Assembly: GCA_947573465.1 (NCBI GenBank)
Contig: CANPET010000051.1
Location: 1 to 9,695 of the forward strand
DNA: 9,695 bases
Reading direction: 5' to 3'
Source: an uncultured Eubacterium sp.
GTDB taxonomy: Bacteria > Bacillota > Clostridia > Lachnospirales > Lachnospiraceae
Each line of letters begins with the position of its first letter. Within the stretch, counting starts at the first letter, position 1. Below the pieces are notes generated by a model that saw nothing but the letters and a program-made list of their open reading frames with translations, was not told the origin of the DNA and did not search any database. Below are positions 1-7,457 of the stretch, piece by piece. Position numbers and translations under genes: made by a program.

Positions 1-967
1 TAAAACTCCAACGTAATTTTTCCTGTTTTCTGAACTGTTTCAATTTATCTTCATTTTTTTCAGAGTACCAGGCTTTGTTGGAATTATAATAATAATTAAT
101 AATCTTCCAAAATTTTTCAGGATAACTGAGCGCTGCTTTTAAAACTTCAAACTCCCTGACGGAAATCGGTCTGACCTTACAGTAGGAATCCAACAATTCC
201 CTCCCCAAAGAAATATCCCAATTATTTTTTTCCATAACCTTCCTGAGAAAATCATATAAATCCTGCACTGCAGGTGCATAGTTCAATTTCAAAAGATTCA
301 CCATAATGACTTGGTTATTTTGAAACAAAATATTATGATAGTTATAGCAGCCATGATTAATTGTCTGATTCTCTATGCTCTCTGTATACATTTCTTTATA
401 ATCTGACTGTTCTAAAAGTCCCACTGCTTCTGTTGCCTGGACATAATACTCTTCAATTATATTATGGAGAGACATTTCAAAAAAATTCTTATTCTTTCTT
501 TTTTTTATGTAATTTTTAATTCTAAGAATTTCCGCACTGTGACGCTCAAACACTTCCCTTAAATTTTTACCGGGATGAAATCCGCCCTCCTCAAACAATC
601 CTGTGGTATTCTCTGTCAGTTTATGAAATCTTGCAAGATTAGAGGCTGCTAATAATAACTGTCTTTTATTATTATTGCTGCAGTCTTCCGCATCATACCA
701 TTTCTTTAATATGTATGTATATCCGTCCTCACTTACTGTTACATATTCCCCTTCTTTATTTGCTTTTACACTGTCTGTAACAAAATTATTATTTTCTAAA
801 AAATTATAAAAAACACTCATGGTTTTCATTCTGTCATTACTGTTGTTATACTCCTGTAAGATATACTTTCCGTCATCTGTTATACAACCGTAATTTCCTT
901 TTAACCGATAAGTGCTTTTAATTTTTAAGTCATACTGTTCTAACACTGTTAATGATTTTTCATTCAT
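1..967 (-). CDS. CotS-family spore coat protein (kinase-like fold), 3' end cut by window edge
   Basis: Open frame from ATG at 967 to the window edge, 322 codons visible with no stop. A strong ribosome site GGAGGG (979-974) sits 6 nt before the ATG. The protein resembles the CotS/YsxE/YutH spore coat family, which has an aminoglycoside-phosphotransferase-like fold. The family pattern is clear in the C-terminal half: NHGCYNYHNILF (about 204-215), AVQDLYDFLRK (about 233-243), LSYPEKFWKIINYYYNSNKAW (about 280-300). The APH catalytic HGD is HGC here (H205, G206, C207), and the metal-binding Asp expected near residue 224 is Asn (MVNLLK), so it is probably a catalytically dead pseudokinase with a structural role in the spore coat. 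Family members are about 320-350 residues, so little is missing. It starts 54 nt after the cca stop with no terminator between, so it may share that transcript. The family is recognised from memory; the coat role is inferred. Confidence 0.85.
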   Translation of the reverse strand, partial: MNEKSLTVLEQYDLKIKSTYRLKGNYGCITDDGKYILQEYNNSNDRMKTMSVFYNFLENNNFVTDSVKANKEGEYVTVSEDGYTYILKKWYDAEDCSNNNKRQLLLAASNLARFHKLTENTTGLFEEGGFHPGKNLREVFERHSAEILRIKNYIKKRKNKNFFEMSLHNIIEEYYVQATEAVGLLEQSDYKEMYTESIENQTINHGCYNYHNILFQNNQVIMVNLLKLNYAPAVQDLYDFLRKVMEKNNWDISLGRELLDSYCKVRPISVREFEVLKAALSYPEKFWKIINYYYNSNKAWYSEKNEDKLKQFRKQEKLRWSF

Positions 968-973
968 ATTGTT

Positions 974-979
974 CCCTCC
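974..979 (-). promoter_or_regulatory. Ribosome binding site of the CotS-family gene
   Basis: On the minus strand GGAGGG lies 6 nt upstream of ATG 967. It fixes the start of the coat gene. Confidence 0.8.
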
Positions 980-1021
980 ACATTACTTGCATTATTCTAA
1001 AATATGAAGGGAATAACCAGA

Positions 1022-2392
1022 TTAGAACATTGTCCTTGCAATGTCCATTAATATCTCTTTATCATTTAATTCAGGCTGTTCTAATACTCTGTTTAGTAAT
1101 TGTTTTAGAATATCCCCGATGATAGAACCTGTACTGCATCCCGCTGCAATCAAATCTTTTCCCGATACCGCCAATTCTGCTTTGCAGGTACATATATTAT
1201 TCTCCACAATATGCTGAAACTGTTCTTTTTCATACAAATACCCATCATATCCTTTTTCTTTTCCATAAGGACTTTTTCCCTGAAAATCAGCATAGACCAA
1301 TTGTAAATATTGTTCATAAATATCTTTTCCAATTTTATGAACACTCCTCCTTACATTGACAGGTTCCATTCCTTTCGATACCGGTCTGTCATCATGACAT
1401 TCTACCAATCTAGCGACCAGTTTGATTGTCTTATTATCCAGTTTCAGTCTTCGAAGAATTGGAGCGACCATCTCTGCTCCTACATGCGCATGTCCATAAA
1501 AATGCATTCGGGAAGGATCTTTTTTATCATAAGTAACAGAATCCGGTTTTCCCACATCATGAAGCAATGCTGCCCATCTCATTTCCTTTGTATTTGATAC
1601 ATTCTCCATTACTTTAATGGTGTGCTCTCCTACATTATACATATGATAAGGTGTGTTCTGTGGACATTCCATCATTCTGTCAAACTCTGGCAGTACTACT
1701 TTTGTAATTCCTGCTTCATAAGCTGTAATGAGTTTATCCGGATGATTTGATGTAATGAGCTTTTCTAATTCCACATGAATCCGCTCTGCACTGATATGCT
1801 CCAGCGTTGGTGCCAGTTCCTTAATTGACTCCATGGTCTTTATTTCAATATCAAACCCCAGCTGTGCTGAAAATCTCACTGCACGGAGAATACGAAGTGC
1901 ATCCTCTGTAAAACGTTCCTTTGCCTCTCCTACGCACTTAATCACTTTTCTTTCAATATCACCCATTCCATCAAAGGCATCTACCAATCCTGCTGTTGGA
2001 TTATATGCCATAGCATTTATAGCAAAATCTCTGCGTTTTAAATCTTCAATCAAATCTGCTGTAAACTCTACGCTCTCCGGATGACGACTGTCATTATATT
2101 CGCCATCTATTCTGTATGTAGTTACCTCATAACCAGTCCGCTGTAACATTACAGTAACTGTTCCATGCTGAATACCTGTATCAATCGTTCTATGAAAAAG
2201 TTCTTTTACCTGATGAGGTAATGCCGATGTGGTAATATCCCAATCCTGTGGTTCTCTTCCTAAAATAGTATCTCTTACACATCCTCCAACTGCAAATGCT
2301 TCATAACCATTCTGCTCTAATATTCCTATAATCATCCTTACAGGTTTTGGTATATTTATTTTGAATTTTTTAATTCCGTTGTAATCTTTCAA
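1022..2392 (-). CDS. cca: CCA-adding tRNA nucleotidyltransferase with HD domain
   Basis: Adds or repairs the 3'-terminal CCA of tRNAs using CTP and ATP, in the cytoplasm. The class II nucleotidyltransferase head has GGCVRD (36-41), the metal-binding DWD (50-52), RRDFAINAMAY (110-120) and the ERFTEDALRILRAVRF nucleotide-recognition helix (159-174, with E163, D164, R167). A C-terminal HD phosphohydrolase-type domain has ALLHDVGKP with H278 and D279. Numbering assumes a TTG start at 2392, giving 456 aa. That TTG is preceded by AGGAG (2404-2400) at 7-nt spacing. A longer frame could begin at TTG 2428 but has no ribosome site, and its extra 12 residues contain the Shine-Dalgarno sequence itself. 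There is no in-frame ATG near the front. The gene lies 66 nt after the MocR-type regulator and 54 nt before the spore coat gene, all on one strand, so a common transcript is possible. Function is very sure; start is likely. Confidence 0.95.
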   Translation of the reverse strand: MKDYNGIKKFKINIPKPVRMIIGILEQNGYEAFAVGGCVRDTILGREPQDWDITTSALPHQVKELFHRTIDTGIQHGTVTVMLQRTGYEVTTYRIDGEYNDSRHPESVEFTADLIEDLKRRDFAINAMAYNPTAGLVDAFDGMGDIERKVIKCVGEAKERFTEDALRILRAVRFSAQLGFDIEIKTMESIKELAPTLEHISAERIHVELEKLITSNHPDKLITAYEAGITKVVLPEFDRMMECPQNTPYHMYNVGEHTIKVMENVSNTKEMRWAALLHDVGKPDSVTYDKKDPSRMHFYGHAHVGAEMVAPILRRLKLDNKTIKLVARLVECHDDRPVSKGMEPVNVRRSVHKIGKDIYEQYLQLVYADFQGKSPYGKEKGYDGYLYEKEQFQHIVENNICTCKAELAVSGKDLIAAGCSTGSIIGDILKQLLNRVLEQPELNDKEILMDIARTMF

Positions 2393-2399
2393 TAGTTCA

Positions 2400-2404
2400 C
2401 TCCT
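2400..2404 (-). promoter_or_regulatory. Ribosome binding site that decides the cca start
   Basis: AGGAG on the minus strand, 7 nt before TTG 2392. It lies inside the longer alternative frame starting at 2428, which argues that the longer version is not used. Confidence 0.7.
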
Positions 2405-2458
2405 ACTATAATTTATCGTTTTCCCCAAAATTAGTGGGCTTAAAAAATATTATCTGCT

Positions 2459-3898
2459 TTATTCTAGTGCATCATTCATTATTTCCAATGCTTTCGTTAA
2501 TTTATCCTTTGCCACTGCTGAATAATTGATAATAAACTTATGGTTGAATTCTTCCAAATCATTATAACAATAATCAGATACACTTGAAATATTTATGTGA
2601 TTTTTTCTTAAAATTTCTTTAAACTTCTCATCATTGATTTTTTTCTTAATTCCTAAAATAAAATGAAGTCCGGCATTTTCCTCTTCTATGGTAACCTTGG
2701 AATAAATTGCAGACTGCTTAATCGCTGTAATAATTGTATTCCGGTAATCACGATAATAATTTCTCATTCGATTAATATGCCGTTCATAATAACCATCTGA
2801 AATAAAATTTGCCAATGTATACTGTTCAAAACTTGAAACAGTACTGGAATAAAAGGCTAATTCCTTATGATATTTTTCCATCAGTTCATCCGGCAATACC
2901 ATATATGCAATACGAATGGATGGTGCCAATGTTTTCGAAAATGTATTCATATATATTACGTGGTCGCTGTCTATCCCTGCCATAGATGGTATTGGACGTC
3001 CTGAAAATCGGAACTCACTATCATAATCATCTTCTATGATAAAACTATGATTTTCCCTCGCCCAATTTAAAAGATGCTGCCTTCTGGAAACAGGCATAAC
3101 ACGTCCTGTCGGAAAATGATGAGATGGCGAAATATGAACCCCATCTATTTTTTTCCCTGTTAATGCTTTCGCTTGAATTCCTGACTGATCAATTGGTAAG
3201 TGCAGACATTTTACACCATTGCACTCATAAACTTTACTAATCTTTTGATAACCCGGGTCTTCCACCGCAATAACACTATCACTTCCCAATAACTGCACAA
3301 TAATACTATACAAATATTCTGTTCCTGCCCCAATAATAATATTATCTTTGTCTACTTCCATTCCCCGAAAATGTGACAGATGACTGGCAATTGCTTCTCT
3401 CAATTCCAGAACCCCATTTGGTGCCGGGCTTACTAAAAAAGAGTTTTCTTTATCTAGTAACGTCTGTCTCATAATACGGGACCATGTTGCAAAAGGAAAA
3501 CTGTCATACATAATATGATTAGAACTGAAATCTACCAACCAGTCTTTTTTCAAATTTACCCGTCGTTTTTCTGTATATTCCTTCTCCTTATTATTCTTTG
3601 GACATTTTTTCTTTGTTGAGTTGTAGTTATGCAAACTACTTTTTATATATTGTTCACTTATCTGACTGGCAAAATAGCCTTTTTTCTCCTGTGTATAAAT
3701 ATATCCTTCCACAATTAACTGTGCATAGGCATTTTCTACTGTAATCACACTAATGTTGTGATTCTTTGCCATCTCCCGCTTAGAAGGAAGCTTTTCCCCT
3801 GCCTTTATTCTTCCTGATAAAATATCCACTTTTATGCAATTGTATAAATACTCATATAGAGACTGTTTTCCTCTTTTTTCAAAATCATATGTCAGCAT
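2459..3898 (-). CDS. MocR/PdxR-type regulator: GntR winged helix fused to aminotransferase-like domain
   Basis: 479 aa. The N-terminal GntR-type winged helix-turn-helix spans about residues 12-76 (GEKLPSKREMAKNHNIS, VENAYAQLIVEGYI). A linker of about 40 residues follows, then a fold-type I aminotransferase-like domain (about 120-479). PLP contacts are retained: Lys322 in NTFSKTLAPS for the Schiff base, and Asp291 in IIEDDYDSEFRF for the pyridine nitrogen. MocR proteins use PLP as a ligand for regulation rather than catalysis. The gene is divergent from a pyridoxal/pyridoxamine kinase, so a PdxR-like role in vitamin B6 salvage is the natural inference; a different PLP- or amino-acid-linked target cannot be excluded. 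Start at ATG 3898 is supported by AGGGGA (3908-3903) a few bases upstream. The end runs into cca after 66 nt with no clear terminator. Confidence 0.9.
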   Translation of the reverse strand: MLTYDFEKRGKQSLYEYLYNCIKVDILSGRIKAGEKLPSKREMAKNHNISVITVENAYAQLIVEGYIYTQEKKGYFASQISEQYIKSSLHNYNSTKKKCPKNNKEKEYTEKRRVNLKKDWLVDFSSNHIMYDSFPFATWSRIMRQTLLDKENSFLVSPAPNGVLELREAIASHLSHFRGMEVDKDNIIIGAGTEYLYSIIVQLLGSDSVIAVEDPGYQKISKVYECNGVKCLHLPIDQSGIQAKALTGKKIDGVHISPSHHFPTGRVMPVSRRQHLLNWARENHSFIIEDDYDSEFRFSGRPIPSMAGIDSDHVIYMNTFSKTLAPSIRIAYMVLPDELMEKYHKELAFYSSTVSSFEQYTLANFISDGYYERHINRMRNYYRDYRNTIITAIKQSAIYSKVTIEEENAGLHFILGIKKKINDEKFKEILRKNHINISSVSDYCYNDLEEFNHKFIINYSAVAKDKLTKALEIMNDALE

Positions 3899-3947
3899 AA
3901 GATCCCCTTTTATAAATCATTTATAATAAAATATTCTTCTGCTCATC

Positions 3948-4000
3948 TGGTATTATAATTTATTCATGTTATGGCAATATCAATAATACCATATAGCAAT
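3948..4000. promoter_or_regulatory. Candidate operator in the regulator/kinase divergent region
   Basis: A perfect 9-bp inverted repeat, TGGTATTAT (3948-3956) and ATAATACCA (3983-3991), has centres 35 bp apart. A direct repeat TAT(G/A)GCAAT occurs at 3970-3978 and 3992-4000, 22 bp apart, i.e. on the same DNA face two turns on. The left arm overlaps a minus-strand TATAAT (3957-3952) that could be the -10 of the regulator gene. MocR/PdxR regulators are known to bind paired direct repeats in such divergent regions. Repeats are read directly; the binding role is inferred. Confidence 0.5.
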
Positions 4001-4009
4001 TATACTTTA

Positions 4010-4038
4010 TTACATTGATTATGTAAAACGATTATAAC
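4010..4038 (+). promoter_or_regulatory. Candidate promoter of the B6 kinase gene
   Basis: TTACAT (4010-4015), a 17-nt spacer and TATAAC (4033-4038) match the sigma-A pattern moderately. Transcription would begin near 4045, just after the candidate operator, leaving a leader of about 20 nt with GGAG (4057-4060). Confidence 0.4.
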
Positions 4039-4066
4039 AATTTAAATAGTTTGATTGGAGTTTTTT

Positions 4067-4903
4067 ATGAAAAGAGTTTTAAGTATTCAGGATTTATCAT
4101 GCATCGGAAAATGTTCTTTAACCGTAGCACTACCGATTATTTCAGCAATGGGAATAGAAACAGCGATTGTTCCAACGGCTGTCCTATCTACACATACTAT
4201 GTTCAATAATTTTACTTTCAGAGATTTAACCGAGGACATGAGTGGAATTAAAGAACATTGGATGAAGGAGGGATTTAATTTTGATGCCATCTATACCGGA
4301 TATCTTGGTTCGAAAGAACAGATTCAGATTGTCACCGACTATTTTGATGCCTTTGGAAGCGAGCATAACTATATTATTGTAGATCCTGCTATGGCTGATA
4401 ATGGCAAACTCTATACGGGATTTACCCCTGACTTTGCTTTAGAGATGGCAAAGCTTTGCTCCAAAGCTGATATTATTCTTCCAAACATTTCTGAAGCCTG
4501 CTTTATGCTGGGCAAAGAATATATTGGAGAAGATGCTGCTCCTAGCCAGATTAAGGAACTTTTAACAGAACTGACTTCTCTCGGCGCAAAAGTAGTTGTA
4601 ATTACTGGAGCAAAATTTGGAGAAAATGATTTTGGATTTATGGGATATGACACAAAGACAGAAGGATTCTTCCAGTATTCAACCGAAGAGATTCCTATGA
4701 AATCTCACGGTACCGGCGATGTTTTTGCCAGCACATTTACCGGAGCACTGATGAATGGTTACACGGTGTACAATGCTCTTAAGATTGCTGCTGATTATAC
4801 ATGTGCCTGCATTAAGAATTCATACAATGATCCTAATGCGGTGAATTATGCGGTGAACTTCGAGGCAGAAATCCCACTGTTGCTGAAAATGATTGGAAAA
4901 TAA
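4067..4903 (+). CDS. pdxK: Pyridoxamine/pyridoxal kinase, ribokinase superfamily
   Basis: Phosphorylates pyridoxal, pyridoxine or pyridoxamine with ATP to make the 5'-phosphate vitamers in the cytoplasmic B6 salvage pathway. 278 aa, the usual length for the PdxK/PdxY family. The N-terminus MKRVLSIQDLSCIGKCSLTVALPIIS carries the family S-x-G-x-S substrate region, and PTAVLSTHTMF (36-46), TGYLGS (77-82), VDPAMADNGKLY (105-116) and LPNISEACFMLG (138-149) all fit. The C-terminal ribokinase signature is HGTGDVFAS (214-222), with Asp218 as the catalytic base. ATG 4067 is chosen because GGAG (4057-4060) lies 6 nt upstream; an in-frame TTG at 4055 would overlap that site. It is the only plus-strand gene, divergent from the MocR-type regulator that probably controls it. 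The stop codon lies in the loop of its terminator. The exact vitamer preference cannot be read from sequence. Confidence 0.93.
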   Translation: MKRVLSIQDLSCIGKCSLTVALPIISAMGIETAIVPTAVLSTHTMFNNFTFRDLTEDMSGIKEHWMKEGFNFDAIYTGYLGSKEQIQIVTDYFDAFGSEHNYIIVDPAMADNGKLYTGFTPDFALEMAKLCSKADIILPNISEACFMLGKEYIGEDAAPSQIKELLTELTSLGAKVVVITGAKFGENDFGFMGYDTKTEGFFQYSTEEIPMKSHGTGDVFASTFTGALMNGYTVYNALKIAADYTCACIKNSYNDPNAVNYAVNFEAEIPLLLKMIGK

Positions 4904-4918
4904 ATTCCAATCATTTTT
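4886..4918 (+). terminator. Intrinsic terminator of the B6 kinase gene, possibly bidirectional
   Basis: A perfect stem ATGATTGGAA (4889-4898) / TTCCAATCAT (4905-4914) has a 6-nt loop, extended by flanking A and T runs to 4886-4918. The TAA stop (4901-4903) sits in the loop. The mirrored A and T runs would also allow it to stop the convergent zinc-ribbon gene, which ends at 4926. Confidence 0.8.
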
Positions 4919-4925
4919 CTGTTCC

Positions 4926-5963
4926 TTATTTCCACCAAGCATACTCAATACTTTCCACATATCCTTTGGAATCAAACAATATGTTCGCATAGGTCAGATT
5001 TTCTTCGTCCTTATATGTATAAGTGCTTCCATCCTCCCAGAACTCTCCACCTTTTAAAAGTTCCTTTACCTTTTCTTTGTTGCAAGTATTATCTACTCCC
5101 TTATAACAATACTTATAAGCGCTTTTTATTCGTTCATAGTCAATATATATGCTTCGTATATATGGCTCACTGGTAAGTTCACTATCGCCTACTTTCACAA
5201 CATCAATAGTGATGCCACTTTCAAAAGTGTACCTGACATCACTGGACACAGCCACATATTCTACATCTGTACGTTCTCCCAGCTTTATTTTCTCATTCTC
5301 ATACTTATCCAAAATACCGTCGATATCTATGGTCTGACCCACTTTATATTTTTGTACACAAACAAACTCCGTATCCATAGATATATCCCAACTGCCACCG
5401 GTATCGCTGCTATTCAATCTTATATTCGCATGAACATTTCCCTCTTTTAGGTATATGGTTCCTACTCCACTATTTTTAAAGCCATCATCTGAAAATACAA
5501 AATCTGCCTGTCCGTTTTTTAATTTTGCTTTTAGATAATCAAGGTGTGCTGTTTTTGAATCAATTGATCTTGATACGCTGGTAATACTAAATACAATATT
5601 TTCTCCATCCACCTTACATATTTCTATTTTCTTTCCGCCAGTCTCTGTAATGCTTTTGCTATTCTTATGTTCCTTGTCATACCAAACCCCAAGATAATCT
5701 GTATATTGCTCTTTCTTATCATGTTGTTGTCTGCTATCGGTTGTTTTATCAAACGGTCTGGATATCAAAAGAATTGCAATCAAAATACAAATGATTACTA
5801 TTATTTCAACGCCAATGATTCGTTGTAATTTTTTCTGACTAATTTTCTTCTTACTGTGAATTTCTGTTCCATCCTCTGCGATTAGCTTCGTCATACAATA
5901 CGGACAGAAATTTGCCTCCTTAGGCAGTTCATTTCCACAGTTTGGGCAATATTTATTATTCAT
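4926..5963 (-). CDS. Zinc-ribbon, single-pass membrane protein with duplicated-type ectodomain, function unknown
   Basis: 345 aa. An N-terminal zinc ribbon has CPNC (Cys6, Cys9) and CPYC (Cys20, Cys23). A basic stretch follows, then one hydrophobic membrane helix (about 49-68). The rest is predicted to lie outside the cell with the zinc ribbon inside. Residues about 99-205 align by eye with the ectodomain of the small membrane protein at 7562-8149 (shared pattern GG..I.I.K, NG.A.F.F.DD.....G.G.I, W.I). The remainder (about 206-345) is an extra domain I cannot name (GSTYTYKDEENLTYANILFDS near 313-333). The ATG at 5963 is chosen because AAGGA (5974-5970) lies 6 nt before it; the ATG two codons upstream directly abuts that site. 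It lies 60 nt after abiEii and may now be read from the abiE promoter. No enzymatic motif is seen. Confidence 0.85.
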   Translation of the reverse strand: MNNKYCPNCGNELPKEANFCPYCMTKLIAEDGTEIHSKKKISQKKLQRIIGVEIIVIICILIAILLISRPFDKTTDSRQQHDKKEQYTDYLGVWYDKEHKNSKSITETGGKKIEICKVDGENIVFSITSVSRSIDSKTAHLDYLKAKLKNGQADFVFSDDGFKNSGVGTIYLKEGNVHANIRLNSSDTGGSWDISMDTEFVCVQKYKVGQTIDIDGILDKYENEKIKLGERTDVEYVAVSSDVRYTFESGITIDVVKVGDSELTSEPYIRSIYIDYERIKSAYKYCYKGVDNTCNKEKVKELLKGGEFWEDGSTYTYKDEENLTYANILFDSKGYVESIEYAWWK

Positions 5964-5966
5964 GTG

Positions 5967-5992
5967 CATTCCTTAATCAAATATTTTTCCTG
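5967..5992 (-). repeat. 26-bp direct repeat, copy at the abiEii side
   Basis: Identical over all 26 bases to 7556-7581; the flanking bases differ on both sides. On the minus strand it contains TAAGGA, which supplies the ribosome site of the zinc-ribbon gene. Confidence 0.9.
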
Positions 5993-6023
5993 CTAGAGTT
6001 AAACTAAAACCTATGTATAATTT

Positions 6024-6824
6024 TTACTGTAAAGACTTTATAAATTCAATATCTTTTGCCAAAGCCTCTTCTGTACTTATATTCATCCAGTTTTTCTTTG
6101 ATTTATTAATTTCTTTAATAAATCCGTTATTATTAAATACACGTTCCATTCTTCTGATTATTTCATTAATATCTTCTACAGGTAAAGACGCATCCTCATA
6201 AATATACTTTTGAATACATTTCTTCATCTTACCTTTGTCAGCATTTTCAGACAAATAACAAATATCGAACACATCTTTATATCGAGTAGTTCTTGTTCCA
6301 AAACGAAGAACTGATTTTAATTTTTCTGTTATAATTTGCTCTCTTGAATTTATCAAAAGACTTGCTCCATCCTCTTGAAAACAGATATCAAAACAATATT
6401 CTTCCTGTTCGATATCCATGTTCGTATGTACTCCCACATCTATCTTACTTTCCAAAGAATTCCCATATTCATCCGTTATTTCTACAAAAACTCTCTTTCC
6501 CTTGTAATCCTTATGGTTCAGTTCAACAATCGGAGATTTTAATGCAATTTGGAGTCCATCAATCAAACGCAATTTCTTAATAAAAGTCTCTATAGATTCA
6601 TCTGATATAGAATATTTGATAAAATCCAAATCTACATCCTGTGTGGCTCTTCGTGCATTTTTAGAAATATCACGCATAACAACACCACCTTTGATTGTTA
6701 CATTTCGACTCAGACTTCCCTTTGATATTCCATATAGTATAACATCCTGACACACCCTTGCCTGGGCATTTGCTTCATTATATTCTTCGTTCTTTATCTT
6801 TTCGATTTCTTCCAATAAGTTCAT
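6024..6824 (-). CDS. abiEii: AbiEii-type nucleotidyltransferase toxin
   Basis: 266 aa. Toxin of a type IV AbiE toxin-antitoxin pair, a family linked to phage abortive infection. Characterised relatives (AbiEii, MenT) are nucleotidyltransferases; some MenT members block growth by adding nucleotides to tRNA acceptor ends. Family motifs are present: KGGVVMRD (45-52), followed by RRATQDVDLDF (58-68) with the metal-binding acidic residues D63, D65, D67; DVGVHTN (129-135); EKLKSVLRFG (167-176); and RYKDVFDI (181-188) with K183 and D184. The set looks intact, so the toxin should be active. The ATG overlaps the abiEi stop by one base (TAATG), a typical arrangement for coupled translation in this pair. 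Family assignment is confident. The actual target in this organism is unknown. Confidence 0.93.
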   Translation of the reverse strand: MNLLEEIEKIKNEEYNEANAQARVCQDVILYGISKGSLSRNVTIKGGVVMRDISKNARRATQDVDLDFIKYSISDESIETFIKKLRLIDGLQIALKSPIVELNHKDYKGKRVFVEITDEYGNSLESKIDVGVHTNMDIEQEEYCFDICFQEDGASLLINSREQIITEKLKSVLRFGTRTTRYKDVFDICYLSENADKGKMKKCIQKYIYEDASLPVEDINEIIRRMERVFNNNGFIKEINKSKKNWMNISTEEALAKDIEFIKSLQ

Positions 6825-7366
6825 TACATTACCTCTAATTGTATTGTGTCCATTATTTTCTTTCCGTACCTCAACATTCCTGCATATTCCTCAATACTGA
6901 AAAAATCTAATTCATCAACAATTCTTCGGTAATTACCAATAATCTCTTTATAATAGTCAAGCGAAAACTTGGACCTAAATCGTACTAAATCAACCAACAA
7001 ACGCTCTTTGCTATATATAATAATATTCATATTTTGATAGGTAATGTTTTGTCTTCCAGTATTATATAACTCCTCATTTACAAAAAACTGTTTTACTCGT
7101 TTATCTTTGATTCTGGTATCCCCTCTTTGGGTTGCAAAACAATAACAATCTGGTATGACATCTGTCATACCATGGTAATAATATGCACTTTCACTGGTAA
7201 AAATGGCTCTCGGATATTTTGCTACTATCAGTTCAAGTTCGGAACATAATTCCTTGTCTGAATATAAACCCTTTTCCTTTTGAAACAGATTTCCTTCTCT
7301 TACCTCTTTCTTAATCATGTAATCGGAACCAAACCGTTCGATACATTCTTTATATGTTAAAATCAT
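6824..7366 (-). CDS. abiEi: AbiEi-family antitoxin and autorepressor
   Basis: 180 aa. First gene of the AbiE operon; the AbiEi antitoxin neutralises AbiEii without forming a stable complex and represses its own operon through an N-terminal winged helix. Here the N-terminal region (about 1-38, ending in QKEKGLYSD) fits the compact AbiEi winged helix. It is followed by the typical C-terminal domain with FTSESAYYYHGMTDVIP (56-72), IIIYSKERLLVDLVRFRSKF (115-134) and YYKEIIGNYRR (138-148). ATG 7366 has AGGA (7379-7376) upstream. The stop overlaps the toxin start. A consensus promoter and a large palindrome lie just upstream, in line with autoregulation. Assignment rests on family pattern plus the toxin next door. 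Confidence 0.88.
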   Translation of the reverse strand: MILTYKECIERFGSDYMIKKEVREGNLFQKEKGLYSDKELCSELELIVAKYPRAIFTSESAYYYHGMTDVIPDCYCFATQRGDTRIKDKRVKQFFVNEELYNTGRQNITYQNMNIIIYSKERLLVDLVRFRSKFSLDYYKEIIGNYRRIVDELDFFSIEEYAGMLRYGKKIMDTIQLEVM

Positions 7367-7429
7367 CTTATCACATCCTATTCAAGTAATTATATACCTA
7401 TACAATATATAATGTGTATTATCACTTAA

Positions 7430-7457
7430 ATTATACTACCAATCAATTCTGTGTCAA
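7430..7457 (-). promoter_or_regulatory. Consensus sigma-A promoter of the abiE operon
   Basis: Minus-strand TTGACA (7457-7452), a 16-nt spacer and TATAAT (7435-7430) are both perfect hexamers. Transcription would start near 7423, giving a leader of roughly 57 nt to abiEi. The -35 overlaps the end of the palindrome at 7454-7500. Confidence 0.8.

Noticed and set aside
1310..1597. Plus-strand open frame within cca
   Set aside because: It is antisense to a strongly conserved enzyme, with no ribosome site or recognisable protein. Similar antisense frames at 1833-2084, 4087-4290, 4411-4653 and 6344-6580 were dropped for the same reason.
2405..2458. Possible terminator between the regulator gene and cca (CCCA...TGGG)
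   Set aside because: It has a 4-bp stem with no following T run. Read-through into cca is more likely.
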